Assembly: GCA_029007575.1 (NCBI GenBank)
Contig: JAQXIB010000035.1
Location: 1 to 10,101, forward strand
Reading direction: 5' to 3'
Source: Clostridiales bacterium
GTDB lineage: Bacteria; Bacillota; Clostridia; Oscillospirales; Ruminococcaceae
Length of the DNA stretch: 10,101 bases
Below, one piece after another: positions 4,959-10,101 of the stretch. A program made the translations under genes and the position numbers. A model generated the notes under the pieces. That model was not told where the DNA came from and made no database searches. It saw only the letters and a program-made list of their open reading frames with translations. Each line of letters begins with the position of its first letter. Position 1 is the first letter of the stretch.

Positions 4959-7910
4959 TTAGCCTAAATACAAACCGTATTCCACAAAACAATAACGGTC
5001 ATCCCAGCCGGGATTTTTGCCGCCGCACCAAACATCCGATTCTTCAAAAAAGCTGTTGGGACAAACCCCATAGCATTCTCCCTCTTTCAGATGATGCGGG
5101 CCCAGTAAGTTGCGAAGATTGCCGATGATTTCGACTTCGATTTGGTTTTCTCCTTCATGCAACAATCCACTGAGATCCGCTTCGTACGGCTGCCAGAAAA
5201 TCGTTCCGGCATCGGCGCCGTTAACACGCACCTTGACCACGGTTGAGCATCGCTTGGAGAACAACAAGCTTCTGCCGACGCATTCCTCTGCGCGCAGCGT
5301 CACCGTGTTTTTCAGCACCATTCTGCCGTTAAAGAACGGAAATTTTTGTAGCACAAAATTGCCTGCCGTAACGGTTTTCGGCATATCGGAAAGCGCAAAC
5401 GAACCGTCATAGCGCACCGCCCGCCTATCCAGCTCGGTAAATTCGCCCGGCGTATCCACACCGAAATCGCCGATAACATAAACCGCTTCGATCTCGGTAT
5501 CATAAGTCAGCTTATTTTTCTCGGATTCAAATTGCAATGAATTTTTAAGATTTTGGTAAATCTGATCGCTTTGGGTAAAATGAATGGAAAGCTTGATCTG
5601 GTTTTCACCGACCGCAACCGCATCGGAGATATTGATTTTACGGAATGATTTGTCCCGATAATATCCGCAATCCACGTTGGGTATGTTTTGTCCGTTCACC
5701 GAGATCACAAACTTTTCAGGCGTTTCCAGCACCAAATAGAGCGGCATTTCCGGCTTTTGCAGGACATTCATATAAAATACCAGATCAATGTCTACCGGCC
5801 GTTCCAACTTGCATGCTTCGCCCTGAATGTTGTTCACCGGCATTCCTTTTCCCTGTAAAACGCCGTCAAAATAACAATCGCAATAATCCAGAGTAAGCGC
5901 ATTGGGATCGGATTCCGCAATCTGCCATACCTTGCCCAGTTGCTGATTGATCGGGTTAAGTGCCTTTGCCGGAGCTGCTATCCATTCCGGCTTTTCGTCC
6001 GGATGCGCAAACAGCACCACAGAGCCCATATCGGCAAGCGTTATTTCGACCGACACCTCGCCGTTCCGTTCAGACTGTGCGATCGGCAGGATTTCACCGC
6101 TGCAATAATCGAACTGCCCTACCGTTTTTCCTGCAAAACGGATAGACAATTCCCGTTTATCCTGAGAGGTGTTCACGATATAGTACATCGTGATTTTTTC
6201 CGCATCGAAATAGCGTACCGTAGAAGCAACGCCCGAAAGGATACCGTTTTTCTCCTCGATGTGAATCGGTCTGACATCGGACGGAACCGCGTCCGCCATC
6301 GCCTGCAAAGAGTCGGCGACAAGGCATTTCTTCGCTAATTTTTGAATCCGATCAGACGGTTCGCCGCCCACCATTTCAGGAACTCTGCCGCTGAAGATAA
6401 TTTTGCCGCCGTTTGCCTGAAATTGTTCCAACAGTTCTGCCGTTTCCGGCGCCAGATTCAGAGCATCCGGTACCAGAACGACCCGATAATGCATCTGCCC
6501 GACAGTCAGCACGTCACCGGATACCGAGCCGTGCAGTTGCATGATACGCTCATCACCCAGATCGTATTGAATTTGATTTTCCTCCAATAAATGGATGGTT
6601 TGGATAAACTTGCTGTCCAGCTCTCGCAGCAAACCGTTGTCCTGATTGTTAAAGCAAATCCAGGCGGAGGACATCGGATGGATCACCAAAGTTTCAAAAC
6701 GCACCGCGCCCTCAGCCAACAGCATACCCAAACGGCTGAAGATATCGTTAAGCTTTCTGTATTCGCTCCACCAAGGCTGTTGATAGAACAACGTAGCGGG
6801 ATAATCGCGCTTCCGAATTCCTCGCAGAGAATACCCTTCCAGATGCTGACAGAGGAGATTGATTCCCCGCACCATCTGCCATTCGTAAATACGCTTTAAT
6901 TCTTCAAAGCTGACATCCCAGCCGCAGAGCGCAAAAGTTTCGCTCAAAACCTGCTTTTTTCCGGTTTGATGAGCTACCGAAGCCACCTGAACCGCCGTTG
7001 TACTGGGACCGACTCCACGTCCCAACCAGTCCATGCCGGGAATATGCATATATTCGTAATTCGGCATACAAGCGCCGTTTGATACTAACTGACTTTCCAT
7101 CGATTCTTCCAGTACCATGTGTCCGGTCAATCGAGAGCCGTTTGCTTCGCACCAATCGTAAATCTGCTTGCAAAAAGCGTCAGTGAACAAATCGCGTACC
7201 AACTGCCAAAAACGGAAACGAATCCGCTCATATCCTTTTACCTCGAAAAACAGTGCCGGCAATAACGGAATCAGATCCTCTCCGTACCGCTTTTGATAAT
7301 TATCCGGCAAAACAAATGACCACGGTATTCCGTTACGGGAAATTTGCGGTTCATCGGTAAAGAAGCCTGCCATTTTGGTAAAATCTTCGCCCAATTCTTT
7401 TTTATATGCAACGTGGATGACCTCGATAAACTTGGCGATCACTTCGGCATCCAACGTATCCACATAAAACGGATTGACGTCGTAATACATATGTATCCAT
7501 TTGCCCTCAAACGGAAGACAGCAAATGGTAAACGTCTCATTTTTCTCCGCTTCAACGATTTCGTAACGAAGGTATTTTTGCTGATACTTAATGCCTAAGC
7601 CATTGACAATCCCGCCGCCGAATCCGCTCGGCCAACCGTTTTCATCATAACCCCATGCACCCATGCCGCGCTTTTCGCCCTCATGGACACCGCATTTGAT
7701 ATTATCCATCCATTCTTGGCCCATGTATTCTGTCTGCAAGCCGCCCCGGGCATGCATAAAATATCCGCCGATACCAGCTTTTTCCATCTGATCGATCTGC
7801 CACGCGGTTTCATCGGTATGCAATTTTTCATTCCACGACCAAAACGGAATCGGCCGATACTGTTTCGGCGGGTCCAACAAATTCTTTCGAAATAATTCCA
7901 TCTGTCCCAT
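4959..7910 (-). CDS. GH106-like glycoside hydrolase (putative alpha-L-rhamnosidase)
   Basis: A 983-residue protein without signal peptide or membrane segment, so probably cytoplasmic. The N terminus carries PFWSWNEKL (22-30), IDQMEKAGIGGYFMHARGGLQTEYMG and GYDENGWPSGFGGG (87-100), the signature of GH106-related (alpha/beta)8-barrel enzymes. Family members cleave alpha-L-rhamnosides or related sugars. Plausible catalytic acids are Glu187 in FFTDEPQ and Glu324 in VLSETFALCGW, inferred by position only. Residues about 400-520 resemble the Rossmann-like/glutamine-amidotransferase-like segment often seen in such hydrolases. The C-terminal part (about 860-983) has VKVRVNGADAGTIFWQPYE and LHEGENQIEVEIIGNLRNLLG, a GH2-type sugar-binding jelly roll. 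The ATG at 7910 (or 7901) begins the conserved region about 20 residues downstream. The SD is unusually far away (see leader). No sugar transporter or other hydrolase is in the window; the exact substrate cannot be read from sequence. Confidence 0.85.
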   Translation of the reverse strand: MGQMELFRKNLLDPPKQYRPIPFWSWNEKLHTDETAWQIDQMEKAGIGGYFMHARGGLQTEYMGQEWMDNIKCGVHEGEKRGMGAWGYDENGWPSGFGGGIVNGLGIKYQQKYLRYEIVEAEKNETFTICCLPFEGKWIHMYYDVNPFYVDTLDAEVIAKFIEVIHVAYKKELGEDFTKMAGFFTDEPQISRNGIPWSFVLPDNYQKRYGEDLIPLLPALFFEVKGYERIRFRFWQLVRDLFTDAFCKQIYDWCEANGSRLTGHMVLEESMESQLVSNGACMPNYEYMHIPGMDWLGRGVGPSTTAVQVASVAHQTGKKQVLSETFALCGWDVSFEELKRIYEWQMVRGINLLCQHLEGYSLRGIRKRDYPATLFYQQPWWSEYRKLNDIFSRLGMLLAEGAVRFETLVIHPMSSAWICFNNQDNGLLRELDSKFIQTIHLLEENQIQYDLGDERIMQLHGSVSGDVLTVGQMHYRVVLVPDALNLAPETAELLEQFQANGGKIIFSGRVPEMVGGEPSDRIQKLAKKCLVADSLQAMADAVPSDVRPIHIEEKNGILSGVASTVRYFDAEKITMYYIVNTSQDKRELSIRFAGKTVGQFDYCSGEILPIAQSERNGEVSVEITLADMGSVVLFAHPDEKPEWIAAPAKALNPINQQLGKVWQIAESDPNALTLDYCDCYFDGVLQGKGMPVNNIQGEACKLERPVDIDLVFYMNVLQKPEMPLYLVLETPEKFVISVNGQNIPNVDCGYYRDKSFRKINISDAVAVGENQIKLSIHFTQSDQIYQNLKNSLQFESEKNKLTYDTEIEAVYVIGDFGVDTPGEFTELDRRAVRYDGSFALSDMPKTVTAGNFVLQKFPFFNGRMVLKNTVTLRAEECVGRSLLFSKRCSTVVKVRVNGADAGTIFWQPYEADLSGLLHEGENQIEVEIIGNLRNLLGPHHLKEGECYGVCPNSFFEESDVWCGGKNPGWDDRYCFVEYGLYLG

Positions 7911-7940
7911 ACTCGGCTGAACACAGCCGATACTCCTTTA
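7911..7940 (-). promoter_or_regulatory. Hydrolase gene leader: SD and start separated by a hairpin
   Basis: Read on the minus strand, TAAAGGAG (7940-7933) is a strong SD, but the ATG (7910) is 22 bases further on. Between them lies a perfect 7-bp hairpin, TCGGCTG TGTT CAGCCGA (7930-7913). If it folds, the SD is brought to within about 4 bases of the ATG. A GTG at 7924 has ordinary spacing from the SD but opens a different frame that does not encode the hydrolase. Confidence 0.6.
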
Positions 7941-7942
7941 AT

Positions 7943-7979
7943 AAAAAATGATAAAATCCCCGTCCGAAACAGACGGGGA
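7943..7979 (-). terminator. Intrinsic terminator downstream of the lipoprotein gene
   Basis: On the minus strand, an 8-bp stem TCCCCGTC/GACGGGGA (7979-7972 with 7964-7957) and a 7-base loop are followed by a T-rich stretch, TTTTATCATTTTTTAT. The T tract is present only on this side, so it works for leftward transcription. It lies about 107 bases after the stop of the substrate-binding protein gene. Confidence 0.8.
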
Positions 7980-7989
7980 CGTCAGAATT

Positions 7990-8018
7990 ATTTTAGCAGA
8001 AATCGGTTGGTTTCGCAA
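7990..8018 (-). promoter_or_regulatory. Candidate sigma-A promoter for the hydrolase gene
   Basis: On the minus strand, TTGCGA (8018-8013) and TAAAAT (7995-7990) are 17 bases apart. The predicted start near 7983 is only a few bases before the terminator hairpin at 7979-7957, so the hairpin would be at the very 5' end of the hydrolase mRNA. It is the best promoter match I found in the 175-bp gap between the two minus-strand genes. Confidence 0.5.
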
Positions 8019-8085
8019 TATTCTTCCAGAAATTTGAAAAAATCAGCGGATATACCAAAAATGCCGTTCTTTTATATGCAAATAA

Positions 8086-9045
8086 TCATTTTGAAGCCAC
8101 AGAAGCAACAGGTTCCGAGGCAGTCTGCTCCGAGGATTCCCCCTCAGATTGATCAAACACCTCCGGATACAGCGCAACAGCAACTTTTCCCACCAAATCC
8201 AGAATACGGCCGCTCTGTAATCCAAACAGGGTATTATCGAGCGTATACACCTTTCCGTTTTTCACCGCACTGAAATTCTTGTAACCGGCGTTAGACTGTA
8301 AATGCGGCAAACCGTACGGATCGGCAACAAAAATAAAGTCCGGATCTTTAGCCTGCATTTCTTTGGCGTCCACGGCATATCCGACAGCATCTTGGGCAGC
8401 GTTCGTACCGAATACCGACAATACACTGCTTTCAAAGGTATCGCCGGTAGCGATAATGCCGCTTGGATTGATAATATATAAAAACGTGCTGTTTGCCGCT
8501 TCCGCAGGCAACTTGGCTTTGATACTGTTTAATCCCGATTCTATTTTAGCAAATTGATCGGCACCTGCTTGGCTGCCGCCTTTCTGTCCCAAAAACAACA
8601 GGCCGATATTTTGATACAGTTTCTTCAGCTCCTCCAAATTTTTCGCCATCGGAAGAACGATCACCTGTATCTTTGCGGTTTCCAGCGCTTCCATGTCTTT
8701 TTTGGATAAAGAATCATGAGTCAGCACAACGTCAGGCAGCGCGGCAACGATTGCGGATGTGTCAAGATGTCCGGTTTTTCCCGCCGACGGGATTTCCTTA
8801 ACCTGCTCCGGATAGCCGGCGTCATCGGTGCGAATCACCACTTTATCGCCGTAACCGTGTTCGAACAAAATCTCGACCAATGACGGAGAAAGGCAAGCCA
8901 CCTTCTCGGGCTGCGTTTGAACGGTGACGTTTGCGACCCGTACCGGATAGGCTGGTACTTCCTCTTCTTTTTTATTCTGCACATCACAAGCAGTCAAACT
9001 TCCGAATAAAACCAACGTCAAAACAGCAGCAATGATTCTTTTCAT
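8086..9045 (-). CDS. Lipoprotein substrate-binding protein, BtuF/FepB class ABC transporter (iron-siderophore or cobalamin type)
   Basis: A 319-residue extracytoplasmic binding protein. The N terminus MKRIIAAVLTLVLFGSLTAC is a lipoprotein signal with lipobox LTAC and lipidated Cys20, followed by a short charged linker. The body fits the Peripla_BP_2 family (PF01497): VACLSPSLVEILFEHGYGDKV, then TDDAGYPEQVKEIPSAG, a LDTSAIVAALPDVVLTHD strand, AKIQVIVLPMAKNLEELKKL, and a second lobe with DPDFIFVADPYG. Such proteins deliver ferric-siderophores, haem or corrinoids to a permease/ATPase pair. No permease or ATPase is seen beside it, so it may be an orphan receptor or the transporter may lie elsewhere. 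The last 22 residues are a Ser/Glu/Ala-rich low-complexity tail. The start codon is fixed by the signal peptide. The best SD (GAAAGGAT, 9092-9085) is about 40 bases away, with a possible hairpin between. The ligand cannot be assigned. Confidence 0.88.
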   Translation of the reverse strand: MKRIIAAVLTLVLFGSLTACDVQNKKEEEVPAYPVRVANVTVQTQPEKVACLSPSLVEILFEHGYGDKVVIRTDDAGYPEQVKEIPSAGKTGHLDTSAIVAALPDVVLTHDSLSKKDMEALETAKIQVIVLPMAKNLEELKKLYQNIGLLFLGQKGGSQAGADQFAKIESGLNSIKAKLPAEAANSTFLYIINPSGIIATGDTFESSVLSVFGTNAAQDAVGYAVDAKEMQAKDPDFIFVADPYGLPHLQSNAGYKNFSAVKNGKVYTLDNTLFGLQSGRILDLVGKVAVALYPEVFDQSEGESSEQTASEPVASVASK

Positions 9046-9107
9046 GGCATTTGTGTTCTGCTTTCGGGTGAAAAAAGCAAGTATCCTTTCTATGGTATCT
9101 GTAACAT

Positions 9108-10101
9108 TTACAACAGTGGCAATCCCAACTCCAAACGTCCCTGTACCGCGTCAATATACTGTCTGGCAATACGGGGAGAACGCCCCGCCTTCTGGAGAGC
9201 AAAACGTTCCGCGCCCTTGAGCAGCACTTCCTCGTCGATATTCAGCTTCCGATCATCCGCGATTTTTTTGACGATATCCAAATATTTCGCCTTATCCGGC
9301 ACCATAAAGGTAATGGTCAAACCGAAGCGATCGGATAAGGATAAACTGTCATCAATGGTATCTGCCCGATGAATTTCATCTCCCTCGCGGGACGAAAAGG
9401 TTTCTTTGATCAGATGGCGGCGATTAGAGGTCGCGTATATGACTGTGTTATCTGCCTTTTTGGATAACGAACCCTCCAGAACCGCTTTTAAGGCACCGAA
9501 TCCGTCGTCATTTTCATTGAAGGTCAAATCATCGATGAAAATAATAAATTTGAGTGGGTTGTCAGCCAGCATCTCGATTAGCTTGGATAAATTGTTCAGA
9601 TTTTTCTTTTCCACCTGAACAATCCGCAGTCCCATTCCGTAATACTCATTCAGCAGTGCCTTCACCGTGGAAGACTTTCCGGTGCCGCGGTCGCCGTACA
9701 GCAAGATATTATTGCAGGGCTTGGAATGTAAAAAGCTCAGCGTATTTTCCACAATTTTATTCCGCTGCACTTCGTAATGCTTTAGATCGGACAGACGGAT
9801 CGAGTCGATATTCTTGACCGGAACGATCGATTCCCCGTCAAAGAGGAAGGCGATTTGCTCGGAGAATACGCCGACGCCGTTGTGATGATGGTATTCCGCG
9901 ATTTTCGCCGCATTGTCTCCCCAACAGCCGATGTTGCGATAACAAAAAGGCTCCGATTCATATTCCGGAAGCAATTCGATCAAGTCACTGTCCTCCGGAT
10001 ACCGATAATGAAGAGCGGTCTTGATGTCTTCCGAGGTGATGCAGGTCAGCGCATACATCGCGTTCAGATCCCGCGTGACCGCACGCTTAACATACTCGGG
10101 C
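9108..10101 (-). CDS. DUF815-family AAA+ ATPase, 5' end beyond window
   Basis: A predicted ATPase of the DUF815 family (PF05673), whose cellular role I cannot name. The frame stays open to the right edge (codons from 10100: PEYVKRAVTRDLNAMYAL...), so the internal Met at 10058 is probably not the start and the N terminus is missing; 330 residues are visible. Seen motifs, in visible-residue numbering: Walker A GDRGTGKS (136-143), Walker B FIIFIDDL (185-192), a sensor-1-like stretch YATSNRRH (222-229) and SLSDRFGLTI (about 254-263), which may carry an arginine-finger or sensor residue. The C-terminal part, KGAERFALQKAGRSPRIARQYID, looks like the AAA+ lid. There is no membrane segment or signal in the visible part, so it is probably cytoplasmic. 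It ends 62 bases before the lipoprotein gene on the same strand with no clear terminator between, so co-transcription is possible. Confidence 0.88.
   Translation of the reverse strand, partial: PEYVKRAVTRDLNAMYALTCITSEDIKTALHYRYPEDSDLIELLPEYESEPFCYRNIGCWGDNAAKIAEYHHHNGVGVFSEQIAFLFDGESIVPVKNIDSIRLSDLKHYEVQRNKIVENTLSFLHSKPCNNILLYGDRGTGKSSTVKALLNEYYGMGLRIVQVEKKNLNNLSKLIEMLADNPLKFIIFIDDLTFNENDDGFGALKAVLEGSLSKKADNTVIYATSNRRHLIKETFSSREGDEIHRADTIDDSLSLSDRFGLTITFMVPDKAKYLDIVKKIADDRKLNIDEEVLLKGAERFALQKAGRSPRIARQYIDAVQGRLELGLPLL

Noticed and set aside
5940..6338. A 132-codon plus-strand open frame, and several others opposite the hydrolase gene
   Set aside because: They are antisense to a well-supported 983-codon gene, with compositions typical of antisense frames and no recognisable domain.
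7595..7924. A 109-codon minus-strand frame starting at GTG 7924 with good SD spacing
   Set aside because: Its translation resembles no protein, while the +ATG frame at 7910 carries the conserved GH106-like motifs. It is kept only as an alternative within the leader finding.
10017..10058. Met at 10058 as the true start of the DUF815 protein
   Set aside because: The frame stays open to the window edge with protein-like sequence, and no SD is seen before this Met.
1..10101. CRISPR arrays, insertion sequences, tRNA or rRNA genes, phage genes
   Set aside because: No spaced direct repeats, transposase-like proteins, terminal inverted repeats or cloverleaf-like sequences were seen. All gaps over 100 bases are accounted for by regulatory elements.

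Overview
The window looks like a chromosomal segment of an anaerobic Firmicute, most likely a clostridium of the Oscillospiraceae/Ruminococcaceae type. This inference rests on three things seen in the sequence: a split purine pathway with a PurO-type IMP cyclohydrolase beside a stand-alone AICAR transformylase, a tetrahydrofolate (THF) riboswitch in front of a folate ECF transporter gene, and a DUF815-type AAA+ ATPase. Gene starts generally have AAAGGA or GGAGG Shine-Dalgarno (SD) sequences. No mobile element, phage gene, CRISPR array, tRNA or rRNA was seen.

Positions 1-4080, plus strand: the 3' part of a de novo purine operon, purM' - purN - purO-like - AICAR transformylase (purH C-terminal half) - purD, closed by a strong intrinsic terminator. 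Together these genes supply steps 2 (PurD), 3 (PurN), 5 (PurM), 9 (AICAR transformylase) and 10 (IMP cyclohydrolase). Two of them use 10-formyl-THF as one-carbon donor.

Positions 4081-4956, plus strand: a single-gene unit consisting of a sigma-A-like promoter, a well-preserved THF riboswitch aptamer, a plausible translational expression platform and folT, the substrate-binding subunit of a folate ECF transporter. It sits directly behind the folate-consuming purine genes, which makes functional sense. A perfect stem-loop with A and T tracts on either side ends it and serves both strands.

Positions 4959-7990, minus strand: a 983-residue cytoplasmic glycoside hydrolase related to GH106 alpha-L-rhamnosidases. 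Its leader is unusual: a hairpin lies between the SD and the start codon, and the predicted promoter abuts the terminator of the upstream transcription unit.

Positions 8086-10101, minus strand: a lipoprotein substrate-binding protein of the BtuF/FepB (iron-siderophore/cobalamin) class with no permease or ATPase visible, preceded by a DUF815 ATPase whose N terminus lies beyond the window edge.

The most instructive system is the folate-purine block (riboswitch plus folT plus formyl-THF enzymes). The least explained parts are the DUF815 ATPase/orphan binding-protein pair and the leader architecture of the glycoside hydrolase gene.
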